Origin: Aidingimonas lacisalsi
GTDB taxonomy: Bacteria > Pseudomonadota > Gammaproteobacteria > Pseudomonadales > Halomonadaceae
Reading direction: 5' to 3'
NCBI RefSeq assembly: GCF_008079445.1
Contig: NZ_VRYH01000005.1
Span: 186,001 to 250,000 of the forward strand
Length of the DNA: 64,000 bases
Under the pieces are notes generated by a model. It saw only the letters and a program-made list of their open reading frames with translations, did no database searches and was not told where the DNA came from. Positions within the stretch are counted from its first letter, which is position 1; every line of letters begins with the position of its first letter. A program made the position numbers and the translations under genes. This document shows positions 23,606 to 32,178 of this stretch, piece after piece.

Positions 23606-25765
23606 TCAACGCCGGCGCCATTGGAAATAGCGTGCGAGCAGCGCCAGCAGGCGTTCGGGTTTATGAGCGTTTTTCCATACACCGGCGCTCGACTTCACCG
23701 CCTCGGACCAGGTCGGATAGGCGTGTATGGTTCCCAGCAGTTTGTTGAGGCCGATGCCATGCGTCATGGCGAGAGTGAACTCTGCCAGCAGTTCTCCCGC
23801 CCCCTGCCCCACGATACTGACCCCTAGAATACGATCCTTTCCCGGCACAGTCAGGACTTTCACGAAACCATCGGTGCGGTTCTCGGCGATGGCACGATCC
23901 AGTTCATTGAACGCATAACGTGTCAGTTCGAAGGCAACGCCCTGTTTCTGGGCCTGACGCTCGTTCAGCCCGACCCGAGCCACCTCCGGCTCACAGTAGG
24001 TTACGACCGGTAGACAGCGATAATCGACACTGAAACGCTTGACGTCGCCGAACAATGCATTGACGGCGGCATGCCAAGCTTGATGAGCACTGGCATGCGT
24101 CAGTTGATAGGGACCGGCCACATCGCCACAGGCCCAGATATTCGGATGCAGACTCCGCAGCGTATCGTCGACATCCAGCGTGCCATCATCCCGGGTCTGA
24201 ATCCCCAGAGTATCGAGACCCAACCCTGCAACATTCGCCTGACGCCCAGTCGCCACCAGCAAGCGATCGAAGACGATTCGCGTCACCTCATTGCCCGTTT
24301 CACCCTCACGCTCGATCACCAGCACATGATCGCCATCGCCATATGCCGGCCCTCTCTCGACACGCACTGCACGCCAGCCAAGTCGCAGATCCACCCCCTC
24401 GTTCACCAGACGATCGGCGAGAGTCGCTGCCACATCGACATCTTCTCGCGGCAACAATTGCCGTTCGCGCTGGATCAACGTGACGTGACTCCCCAGTCGC
24501 GCAAAACTCTGTCCCATCTCGCAACCAATCGGGCCACCCCCGATGATTGCCAGGCGCTGCGGCAGTGTCTGTAGCTGCCAGAGATTGTCGGAAGTCAGAA
24601 CCTCAATACGATCGAGTCCCGGTAATGCCGGCACCCTGGGGCGGGCTCCCGTTGCGACAATCACATGACGTGTAGTCAACACCCGCTCCCCCACCCTGAC
24701 TTCCCAGGGGGTCTGCAAGCGAGCCTGTCCCTCGATGACCTCGACGCCCAATCCCTGATAACGCTCTGCACTGTCGTGTGGTGCCACGTCATGAACGGCG
24801 CGGTGTACATGAGCCATGACAGCCGTAAAATCGATGTTCGGTTCACCGGCCTCGACCCCATAACGAGGGGCCTCACGCACCGCCTGAGCTCGTCGAGCCG
24901 AAGCAATCAACGCTTTGGAGGGGACGCATCCCGTATTGAGACAATCGCCTCCCATCCGCTCATTTTCGACCAGAGCGACCTTGGCCTTGACGGCCGCCGC
25001 TATATAACTTGCGACCAGTCCGGCGGACCCCGCACCGATGACCACCACATCGTAATCGGCGCTTTGCGGCTTGCCATAACGACGCGCCATGCGTCGGCGC
25101 TTGACGATGTCCACCACACGCCTTGCCAACAGAGGGAAAAAGCCGATCAGTGCAAACGAGAGGATCAAGCCCGGCGACAGTACCCCACTCAATGACTCCA
25201 GCTCACCCAATTCACGCCCGGCGTTCACGAAAACGGCCGTGCCCGGTAGCATCCCGAGCTGACTTACCCAATAGAACGTCCTGACGCGCATACGTGTCAG
25301 GCCCATCACCAGGTTAATGACGAAGAACGGAAAGAGCGGAATCAGGCGTAGCGTGAACAGGTAGAAGGCGCCTTCACGAGCAATACCTCGATTGATGCTC
25401 TCGAGCTGGCGAGAGAACCGACGTTCGATCGCTCCACGTGCCAGCGTGCGAGCGATCAGGAATGCCAGTGTCGCCCCGATGGTGCTGGCAAACGAGATGA
25501 TTGCCAGCCCCCAGCCCAGTCCGAACAAGGCGCCACCCAGGACCGTCAACAGCGTTGCTCCGGGTAGCGACAAAGCCGCCATGACGACATAGATCACGAA
25601 AAAGCCCCCACCGACCACAAGCGGATCAGCGGCAAGCCAGTCCTGGAACTGATTCTGCTGGGATTTGAGCGTTTCCAGGGTCAGGGCCTCGTGAGCCCCG
25701 CTGATAAAGAAGGCGAGCACGATCGTAACGATAGCGGCAACGAGAATCAGTCGGCGTGATGTCAA
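23606..25765 (-). CDS. Fusion of TVP38/TMEM64 membrane domain with class I flavin disulfide reductase
   Basis: A 719-residue two-part protein. Residues ~1-230 are a TVP38/TMEM64 (DedA-like, SNARE-associated) membrane domain with LSLPGATLLTVLGGALFG and the amphipathic RLIPLFPFFVINLVMG. From ~238 comes a FAD/NAD(P) oxidoreductase like mercuric reductase. It shows the FAD loop GAGSAG, the redox pair C(x4)C in GGDCLNTGCVPSK (~274/279), the NAD(P) motif GGGPIGCEMG, and a C-terminal dimer domain. Near the end the active-site stretch reads AYPTWSE, with Tyr where dihydrolipoamide and glutathione reductases carry the base His. The substrate is unknown; it is probably membrane-tethered. Confidence 0.9.
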   Translation of the reverse strand: MTSRRLILVAAIVTIVLAFFISGAHEALTLETLKSQQNQFQDWLAADPLVVGGGFFVIYVVMAALSLPGATLLTVLGGALFGLGWGLAIISFASTIGATLAFLIARTLARGAIERRFSRQLESINRGIAREGAFYLFTLRLIPLFPFFVINLVMGLTRMRVRTFYWVSQLGMLPGTAVFVNAGRELGELESLSGVLSPGLILSFALIGFFPLLARRVVDIVKRRRMARRYGKPQSADYDVVVIGAGSAGLVASYIAAAVKAKVALVENERMGGDCLNTGCVPSKALIASARRAQAVREAPRYGVEAGEPNIDFTAVMAHVHRAVHDVAPHDSAERYQGLGVEVIEGQARLQTPWEVRVGERVLTTRHVIVATGARPRVPALPGLDRIEVLTSDNLWQLQTLPQRLAIIGGGPIGCEMGQSFARLGSHVTLIQRERQLLPREDVDVAATLADRLVNEGVDLRLGWRAVRVERGPAYGDGDHVLVIEREGETGNEVTRIVFDRLLVATGRQANVAGLGLDTLGIQTRDDGTLDVDDTLRSLHPNIWACGDVAGPYQLTHASAHQAWHAAVNALFGDVKRFSVDYRCLPVVTYCEPEVARVGLNERQAQKQGVAFELTRYAFNELDRAIAENRTDGFVKVLTVPGKDRILGVSIVGQGAGELLAEFTLAMTHGIGLNKLLGTIHAYPTWSEAVKSSAGVWKNAHKPERLLALLARYFQWRRR

Positions 25766-25926
25766 GCTAGGCGCTCCCTGTCGAAGATGACTTCAGATTG
25801 ATGCCAATAGCCTGTACCTTTGGTGGAAGATAACGCGCATTCCTTACCATTCACCCTGTCATGAGTGAACTGTAAGCCGCTGACGCCATCCAACAGAAGA
25901 CATCATCCAATAACCAGGAAAGCACT

Positions 25927-26571
25927 ATGTCATCAGCGACGCTTCTGCGCTACCTGGGTGCCACCACCCTGTCCCTCGCCATCATATCGGCAACACACGC
26001 CGAGGAGAATGGAGATACGGCACGAGCCGTCTTTGCAGGTGGCTGTTTCTGGTGCGTCGAGGAAGCCTTCGACCCTGTCGAAGGCGTGTTGGCCACGACC
26101 TCCGGATTCAGCGGCGGTGACGTCGAGTCGCCCAGCTATGAAGATGTCGTCGATGGAGGTACCGGTCACGCCGAAGTCGTCGAGGTAGAATACGATCCCG
26201 ACCAGGTCGATTACGCGGACTTGCTATACGTCTTTTGGCGTAACATCGACCCCTTTGCCAAAGGCCGGCAGTTCTGTGATGTTGGCGCTTCCTACCGCAG
26301 TGCGATCTTCCCGATGAACGAGATGCAGCGCGAACTCGCTGAACAATCCCGTGACGAACTCAGCGAACGATTCGACCGAACGATCGCGACTCAGATCGAG
26401 GATTTCGACGCCTTTTATCCCGCCGAGGAATATCACCAGAACTACTATCAGAAAAATCCAGTTCGATACCGCTTCTACAAATCCGGTTGCGGCCGTCAGG
26501 AGCGTCTGGAAGAGGTCTGGGAAGACGAAGCCGGCGGGCTAGCCGATGGCCGAGTGGCACGCTCGGAGTGA
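25927..26571 (+). CDS. msrA: Peptide-methionine (S)-S-oxide reductase MsrA, exported form
   Basis: A 214-residue MsrA, which reduces methionine-S-sulfoxide in proteins. The active-site motif GCFWC lies at 39-43 (C40 catalytic). Further Cys at C117 and C188 (KSGCGR tail) can form the recycling disulfides. Residues 1-25 look like a Sec signal peptide (hydrophobic LGATTLSLAIISATHA), so it is probably periplasmic, unlike the common cytoplasmic MsrA. No msrB lies beside it. Its last 33 bases overlap the 3' end of the convergent MFS gene. Confidence 0.92.
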   Translation: MSSATLLRYLGATTLSLAIISATHAEENGDTARAVFAGGCFWCVEEAFDPVEGVLATTSGFSGGDVESPSYEDVVDGGTGHAEVVEVEYDPDQVDYADLLYVFWRNIDPFAKGRQFCDVGASYRSAIFPMNEMQRELAEQSRDELSERFDRTIATQIEDFDAFYPAEEYHQNYYQKNPVRYRFYKSGCGRQERLEEVWEDEAGGLADGRVARSE

Positions 26572-27744
26572 ACGCTCACGTCGTCTCAACCACCCTGCAG
26601 TGAGCAGCGTCAATGCCAGCACCAGCCACGATGCTGTAGCGACGCCCGGCCAGCCAGCCAGTAACCAGAACGGTTCGAGATAGAACCCTCCCAGACTCGC
26701 ACCGACATAATAGAACACCAGATAGAGCGCCGACGCGCTCCCACGGGCGTGTAGCGCCTGCCGCCCTACCCAACTCGACGCCATGGAATGGCAAAAGAAG
26801 AAACCGAAGGCATTGATGGTCAACCCGACGAGGATCACCGTCAGCGATGAGGCCAACGTGATCAGCGTCCCAATCATCAGGATCGCGATACCCAGCATCA
26901 TGCAGGTTGGCTGCGCGAGGCGCTGAGCTACGCGCCCGGACAGTGCGGACCCCAAGGTGCCTCCCAGATAGGTCAGGAAGATCATGCCGAGCCACTGGGT
27001 ACTCAACGCATACGGACTCTCACTCAGCCGAAACGTGATATAGCTGTACTGATTGATGAAAATCAGGAAATTCAGTCCACCGATCAGGTAAGCGGCCAGC
27101 AGGACGGGGTTCCCAAGATGACCACGAATCGACACCAGGGCAGATCGCCACTCAAAGGCGGTCGCCTGGAAGTGACGTGCCGGTGGCAATAGTTTCCAGA
27201 AGAGCGCCACACACACCACGCTAAGCGCCCCGACAGCCAGAAAGCTGGATTGCCAGCCTCCAAACTGGGCTGCCGTTCCACCAATGATGCGTCCACCGAT
27301 ACCGCCCAACGTGTTGGCACTGATATACAGCCCTACCGCCAGCATCAAGGCCCGTTTGTCGAATTCGTCACCCATCCAGGCAATCGCCACCGCCGGCAGA
27401 CCTCCCAGCACGAATCCTTGCAACGCACGCACGGCCAACAACAGCTCGAAACTTGGCACCAGCGTCAGTCCCAGGGAACATGCGCCCGTCAACAACAGGG
27501 TGACACGCATGATCGCCCGACGCCCGATCGCGTCGGAAAGCGAGCCGAAGCACAACAACGCCACAGCCAGTGTCAGTGTCGAAGCCGACATTGCCAATCC
27601 GACGATCAGCGTCGAAATCCCGAACGTGTGTCGCAACTCCGGTAGCAAAGGCTGCGGCGCATACAGATTGATGAACACCGTGAACGAGCCTAGACACAGC
27701 GCCAGCGTCGCCCGCCACCATTCCCGGCTATATGCTTCGATCAT
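26539..27744 (-). CDS. MFS transporter, YnfM-like
   Basis: A 401-residue major facilitator with about 12 membrane segments. The loop 2-3 motif FGSLSDAIGRR and the YAPQPLLPEL opening are typical of the YnfM/arabinose-efflux-like group. Its substrate cannot be inferred. It diverges from the LysR gene, which probably controls it; the 88-base gap holds an inverted repeat. The 3' end overlaps msrA. Confidence 0.88.
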   Translation of the reverse strand: MIEAYSREWWRATLALCLGSFTVFINLYAPQPLLPELRHTFGISTLIVGLAMSASTLTLAVALLCFGSLSDAIGRRAIMRVTLLLTGACSLGLTLVPSFELLLAVRALQGFVLGGLPAVAIAWMGDEFDKRALMLAVGLYISANTLGGIGGRIIGGTAAQFGGWQSSFLAVGALSVVCVALFWKLLPPARHFQATAFEWRSALVSIRGHLGNPVLLAAYLIGGLNFLIFINQYSYITFRLSESPYALSTQWLGMIFLTYLGGTLGSALSGRVAQRLAQPTCMMLGIAILMIGTLITLASSLTVILVGLTINAFGFFFCHSMASSWVGRQALHARGSASALYLVFYYVGASLGGFYLEPFWLLAGWPGVATASWLVLALTLLTAGWLRRRERSLRACHSAIG

Positions 27745-27791
27745 GAATGCCTCCCGTCAGGAGTGGCCATGATCGCGCGTCTCAAGGCATC

Positions 27792-27826
27792 ATCCAAATA
27801 GAACATCAAGATACGAGCTATCGGAT
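27792..27826. promoter_or_regulatory. Candidate LysR operator between MFS and LysR genes
   Basis: An interrupted inverted repeat, ATCCAAATAG and CTATCGGAT, separated by 16 bases, with one unpaired base in an arm. It lies just upstream of the LysR ATG in the divergent gap, the usual place for an autoregulatory LysR site. Inferred from symmetry alone. Confidence 0.4.
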
Positions 27827-27832
27827 TAACTT

Positions 27833-28747
27833 ATGAACTTGCCCTTCGATCTACGCGCCCTGCGTGTGCTTGTGAATGTTGCCGACGCCGGAGGTTTCAG
27901 TGCGGCCGCCAGGGAATTGCATGTCGCCCAATCGGCCATCAGCCAAACCATCGCCAACCTGGAGCAACGCCTGGATGTACAGCTGCTGCATCGTCACGAA
28001 CGACGCATCACCCTGACCCCGGAAGGCGAGACGCTCTGCCATCATGCCAGGGAGTTATTGACTAGCGCCGATGCCGCGCATCTGGCAATGCGGGAGCTCC
28101 ACGACCTGGTCAAGGGCGAAGTCCGTATCGGTATCCCTTCGATGCTGGGCTCCTATTATTTCCCGCCACTACTGATGGGCTTCAAGGCAAGTCACCCGGG
28201 GATTCGTCTGACCGTCATCGAGGCGGGGACGAGACGCTTGCAACAGATGATCCACGACGCTGAACTGGATCTGGGCGTGGTGGTGGATGATGCCACGAGC
28301 CAGGCCCTGGCAAGACGGCATTTTCTGCGTGAAGAGATGGTCATCTGCGTTCCCGTCGACCATCCCTTTGCGGGCCTCGAGGCAGTCGCGGCCGATGCCT
28401 TCTTCAGCGAGCCGCTGGTACTGTTTCAGGATGGCTATTTCCATCGCGAATTCGTCGACGCACTCGCCCGAAAGACCGGCCACGAAGCCGATGTCGCCTT
28501 TCAATCGAACCTGATACCACTCACGAAGGCGATCGTTCGCCAAGGCTTCGGTATTACGACCTTCCTGAGACGCGTCATCGATGATCCCGAGCTCACTGCC
28601 GTCTCCTTCGATCCGCCGGCCAAGCTCGACCTGTCGTTGGCCTGGTCGGCTCGTACGGGCCTGTCACGTGCCGAACAGGCCTTCGTCGATTATGTGATCG
28701 ATCATCAGCAAGCGCTCGCCGACGATAGAGGTCATGAACCGGAATAG
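27833..28747 (+). CDS. LysR-family transcriptional regulator
   Basis: A 304-residue LysR protein. The N-terminal winged helix-turn-helix (ALRVLVNVADAGGFSAAARELHVAQSAISQTIANLEQRL) is followed by a linker and a periplasmic-binding-like effector domain beginning around EVRIGIPSMLGSYYFPPLL. It stands divergent to the YnfM-like transporter, its likely target. The effector is unknown. The last 16 bases overlap the convergent NlpC/P60 gene. Confidence 0.92.
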   Translation: MNLPFDLRALRVLVNVADAGGFSAAARELHVAQSAISQTIANLEQRLDVQLLHRHERRITLTPEGETLCHHARELLTSADAAHLAMRELHDLVKGEVRIGIPSMLGSYYFPPLLMGFKASHPGIRLTVIEAGTRRLQQMIHDAELDLGVVVDDATSQALARRHFLREEMVICVPVDHPFAGLEAVAADAFFSEPLVLFQDGYFHREFVDALARKTGHEADVAFQSNLIPLTKAIVRQGFGITTFLRRVIDDPELTAVSFDPPAKLDLSLAWSARTGLSRAEQAFVDYVIDHQQALADDRGHEPE

Positions 28748-29322
28748 CGCGTCAACATGGCACGCTGCGCCAACCGCGTCGGCTCCATGGGACGACGGGC
28801 CTGCCAGAAGTGACGCCTCCAGTAGATATTGTCCATATCGGAGAGGATCACGCCCTGGGAGCTCGAGGCATGCAGGAAGCGGCCTTCCCCGACATAGATA
28901 CCGACATGCCGATAGACGCCAGGCGGACGGAAGAAGACAAGGTCACCGGCTTCCAACTGCTCGCGCCGGATTTGATGGCCTTGAAGTGCTTGTGATTGAG
29001 TCGTGCGAGGTAGGTGAGTATCAAAGCTCTCGTCGAACACCGCCTGCACCAGCGCCGAACAATCGATGCCATATTCACTCTCTCCACCCAGGCGATACGG
29101 CGTCCCGACCCAACGTCGATGCTCTTCCAGCAAGGCCTGTCGAATCACCTTGGGCGACGGCTGCAGGAAACTCTGCAATAACGGGCCATCCAATGGCGAA
29201 TTGGGTAGCACCTGAGCCGAACTGTCACTGAAATAGTCGCCTTCCTCGGTATCCTGGGTCGTTGTACTAGCACAGCCGGCCAGACCGGCCAGCAATAGAC
29301 AGCATCCTGCAAGTCGCAGCAT
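28732..29322 (-). CDS. NlpC/P60 family lipoprotein, MepS (Spr)-like peptidoglycan hydrolase
   Basis: A 196-residue lipoprotein: signal with lipobox LAGC at 14-17 (C17 lipidated), a short linker, and an NlpC/P60 domain. The catalytic Cys is C88 (GIDCSALV), with the conserved His in RHVGIYV (H139) and a second in FLHASSS (H151). Members such as MepS cut peptide cross-links during wall growth. The residue after the lipidated Cys is Ala, not Asp, so outer-membrane sorting is expected. Convergent with the LysR gene. Confidence 0.9.
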   Translation of the reverse strand: MLRLAGCCLLLAGLAGCASTTTQDTEEGDYFSDSSAQVLPNSPLDGPLLQSFLQPSPKVIRQALLEEHRRWVGTPYRLGGESEYGIDCSALVQAVFDESFDTHLPRTTQSQALQGHQIRREQLEAGDLVFFRPPGVYRHVGIYVGEGRFLHASSSQGVILSDMDNIYWRRHFWQARRPMEPTRLAQRAMLTRYSGS

Positions 29323-29403
29323 CCTAGCGATCCCGTTTATGATTCTTGGATTCGACCTGTCTCAAAGCGTCACGCCCCTAACGCAAAGCGACAAGTCACT
29401 CAC

Positions 29404-29428
29404 AAAGTTAATGAATATAATCAACTTT
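29404..29428. promoter_or_regulatory. AT-rich dyad upstream of the NlpC/P60 gene
   Basis: AAAGTT and AACTTT arms frame an AT-rich centre containing TATAAT-like sequence, in the 170-base gap ahead of the NlpC/P60 gene. It could be an operator or promoter site, but no regulator is known. Confidence 0.3.
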
Positions 29429-29492
29429 CGCGTGTTTGGCGAGTCTGGCTATCAACACCTCGGCACACACCGTCCCTGCCATACCCAATCGA

Positions 29493-31946
29493 TCAATGCA
29501 GCGTATGGGCATCGCCCAACAAGGTATCGATATGCATGGGCGCCCAATGGTGAGGTCTGGCACCAGGGAAGTCCAGGCTGGCCCAAGGGCCAGCCAAGGG
29601 AGGTGCCCCCGTCAACCAGGCGACCAGGGCTTCCCGGAAGCGCAGTAGAAACGTGTCTCGTTCGTCGGTCTCCGCCATGAAAAACGCGAAGCCGGCATAC
29701 AACCCGGCCGCATAGGCCGACCACTCTCCATAATGCGCTTCAGCCAGTGCCGCCGACGCATCCAGATAGGCATTGAAGTCGTCGGCACTCAGCCAACCGA
29801 GCTGTCGGCCGGCCATCGCCAGATCGACGGCTTGGGCGGCATCCCAGGCAGCCATGTCCACCTCATTGCAACGTGCGTCGTTATCACGAACACGCTGGAG
29901 TCTGAGCAGGTGATTGCGGTCATCTTCATCGCACTCACTGGACTCCAGCATCGCAATTTCCGAGGCTAAACGCGCCTGGTTCAGCGTATAAGGCGCATAG
30001 TTGATCTGATATTCCTGCCGATCACCGGCATGCAACAAGAAATCCAGGAACTCTCGTAAGGCGTCTCCATCGTGCAGAGCATAATGGCCATCTAGCCACT
30101 CGCGAATCGCCTGGCATTCTCGCGCGCTTTCTTCCATCGGTTCCCCCCAGACGTTGGGATTCAACGGCCCCACCAGTGACAGCGCGGTAAAGCGTCGGAG
30201 ACTAGGCCTCTGCCCCGGCTCATCCCAGGCCGAGATCTGCCAGTCGAGCCAATGGAATGGACTGCCTGGATCATCGCGATGCCAGTGGATATCCTGAACC
30301 AGAGACATGGCACTATCTTCCGGCAGCGCCGTTTCCCACGCCGCCCAGGCATCAAGCAGACGGCGGGGATCGCCATAAAAACGACACAGAACACTACGCA
30401 AGGCATCGGCCATCGCTTCCAGCTCCCGCGGGTCGAAATCACCGCTGTCCATGGCCAATTGCAGATAGAAGGCGAACTTCTCCGCCATGTGAATGGTCGC
30501 CGCATGGCGGCTACAGCCCTGCAACCGGGTACGCTGCTGCACGGCCCCCGGGTCAGGTTTTCCTAACCGGGTTTCAGTAGGTGGCAAGGCCCCATGGCTG
30601 GCATCCGCTGCCAATTGATTGAGATGATGCGCTTGGGCAGGTAGCCAGAAGCGCGATAGTGACGCCGCACCGTCACCGGGATATACCCCCAGCGTCTCTC
30701 GCAGATGTTGCCTTGCCTGTTCCCGTTGATCGTCAGACGGCGATGTCATCACCCTTGCCTGACGACTCAGCAAGCCCGGCTCACGCACCGAGGCCAGCGT
30801 CAGGACCCAGTGCATGGCGCCGTTGCGCCACTCCCGTAGTGTCGCCCGCGCCATGTCACGAGTCTGCTCGTCGAGCAATTCCGCCAGCGGTAGCTGCCAG
30901 GGACTGACCGGCGAATACCAAAGTGATGCACAGTCGCGTTTGATATCCGCCATGAGGTCTCGTCCCTCGAACAGGCTCCGGCCTCGCTGATAGGCATTCG
31001 TCAAAGCGATCCAGTCGTTGTAACGATGCGACATCAGATCAGCAGCATGCGCGGCGAAGGCGCGGGCCTCGTCGGCATCGAGCCACGCCAGGCCATCACC
31101 GATAAAAGCGAGTTCCACCAGCCGTAACCAGTCCCATGCAGCCCACTCGAGTGGCTCTCCTCGGGAGACAAAATCGACCAGGGTACGCCCGTACGGTACG
31201 CCATCCTGAAGCGAGGCAAGCCAGCGGTAGCGAGCGGATGTCTCCATATCGAGCAGCCGAGTGGCATCCATGTCCCATTGATAGCGGTCACCTTGGCCAG
31301 CCAACCACAACAGGGTGCGCACCAGGTCATCACGACCGGTAACCCCCCACTCCCGACGCAACCACTCAGCCGCGTTGGGTGCATCCCATGCAGCTCTGGC
31401 TGGCGTCATTAGCGTGGGGGCGAACATCGCACGCAATCGCCATACCGGTGGATCGGCCCACAGGGAAGACGTCGGCTCCGATGCCTGCAATGCTCCGACA
31501 AGCCGGTCCCAGGTAATGCCCTCGCCTTCACGTTCCAGTGTCGCCAACGCCTCGCAAGCTTGGGGAAACTCATCGTCCCCGAGCACCCACCCTTCAGCAC
31601 CACGGGCTCGTCGCACGGCACGCAACCACTCATCCAGACCTTGGTGACGTCTCGTTATGTCATCTGCCAGGTGATGCACCCAGGCAAGCGCTCGGGCTTC
31701 ATCCATCCAACGCGAGGCTGTTGCCAGTGCCAGCCACTCCAATGCTGACAGTTGAGCGGCCGGGGTCGACGTTTCCGGCGTACAGGCATCGAGCAGACGC
31801 CAACCCAGCTCACCGCGATCCTGCACATCCATGAGCCTAAGGCGCTCTTCAGCGAGTTCAGGATCCATGGCGGTCGGGTCGGGCTCGAATGGCCAACCGC
31901 AAAGCACCAACTGCTGGGCCCACCAAACTTTAAGGGGATCGACCAA
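29493..31946 (-). CDS. Large protein with repeated DUF1266-like units
   Basis: An 817-residue soluble, Trp-rich protein. The clearest DUF1266 (YbeU/YbeR-type) unit is at ~194-330: a REWGVTGRDDLVRTLLWL helix, then AWDWLRLVELAFIGDGLAWLDADEA, and YNDWIALTNAYQRGRSLFEG. A second unit at ~609-760 repeats the same order (REWLDGHY..DALREFLDFLLHAGDR, then AWDAAQAVDLAMAGRQLGWLSADD and YGEWSAYAAGLYAG). Weaker copies occur at ~30-125 and ~365-540. Typical DUF1266 proteins are around 200-300 residues, so this looks like internal duplication. It starts with TTG behind GAGGTG. Function unknown; no signal peptide or membrane helix. Confidence 0.75.
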   Translation of the reverse strand: MVDPLKVWWAQQLVLCGWPFEPDPTAMDPELAEERLRLMDVQDRGELGWRLLDACTPETSTPAAQLSALEWLALATASRWMDEARALAWVHHLADDITRRHQGLDEWLRAVRRARGAEGWVLGDDEFPQACEALATLEREGEGITWDRLVGALQASEPTSSLWADPPVWRLRAMFAPTLMTPARAAWDAPNAAEWLRREWGVTGRDDLVRTLLWLAGQGDRYQWDMDATRLLDMETSARYRWLASLQDGVPYGRTLVDFVSRGEPLEWAAWDWLRLVELAFIGDGLAWLDADEARAFAAHAADLMSHRYNDWIALTNAYQRGRSLFEGRDLMADIKRDCASLWYSPVSPWQLPLAELLDEQTRDMARATLREWRNGAMHWVLTLASVREPGLLSRQARVMTSPSDDQREQARQHLRETLGVYPGDGAASLSRFWLPAQAHHLNQLAADASHGALPPTETRLGKPDPGAVQQRTRLQGCSRHAATIHMAEKFAFYLQLAMDSGDFDPRELEAMADALRSVLCRFYGDPRRLLDAWAAWETALPEDSAMSLVQDIHWHRDDPGSPFHWLDWQISAWDEPGQRPSLRRFTALSLVGPLNPNVWGEPMEESARECQAIREWLDGHYALHDGDALREFLDFLLHAGDRQEYQINYAPYTLNQARLASEIAMLESSECDEDDRNHLLRLQRVRDNDARCNEVDMAAWDAAQAVDLAMAGRQLGWLSADDFNAYLDASAALAEAHYGEWSAYAAGLYAGFAFFMAETDERDTFLLRFREALVAWLTGAPPLAGPWASLDFPGARPHHWAPMHIDTLLGDAHTLH

Positions 31947-32178
31947 TGTTCACCTCGACATGGGCTATTGCACAACGGAATACGATTCGCCAAACGGCGC
32001 CTAGTGTAGCCGAAAGCGAAGCGATCGCCGATGGCTCGATATTATGACGTGTCGGCTGCCATCGCGTGGACCAGAAAAGAGTTGGCGACGTGTTTTAAAT
32101 AATGCACACTCCGTCAAATATGATGACATTCACGATAATGATGCCTACAACCCGATCGGTGCCATTCAAGGAGTCAAC

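Noticed and set aside
23606-25765. Assembly error or frameshift joining two separate genes (TVP38 and reductase)
   Set aside because: The frame is continuous with a natural linker, no internal stop or ribosome site is obvious at the junction, and such fusions are known in other proteobacteria.
32044-32178. N-terminal extension of gabD
   Set aside because: No homology, and the AAGGAG before ATG 32179 decides the start.
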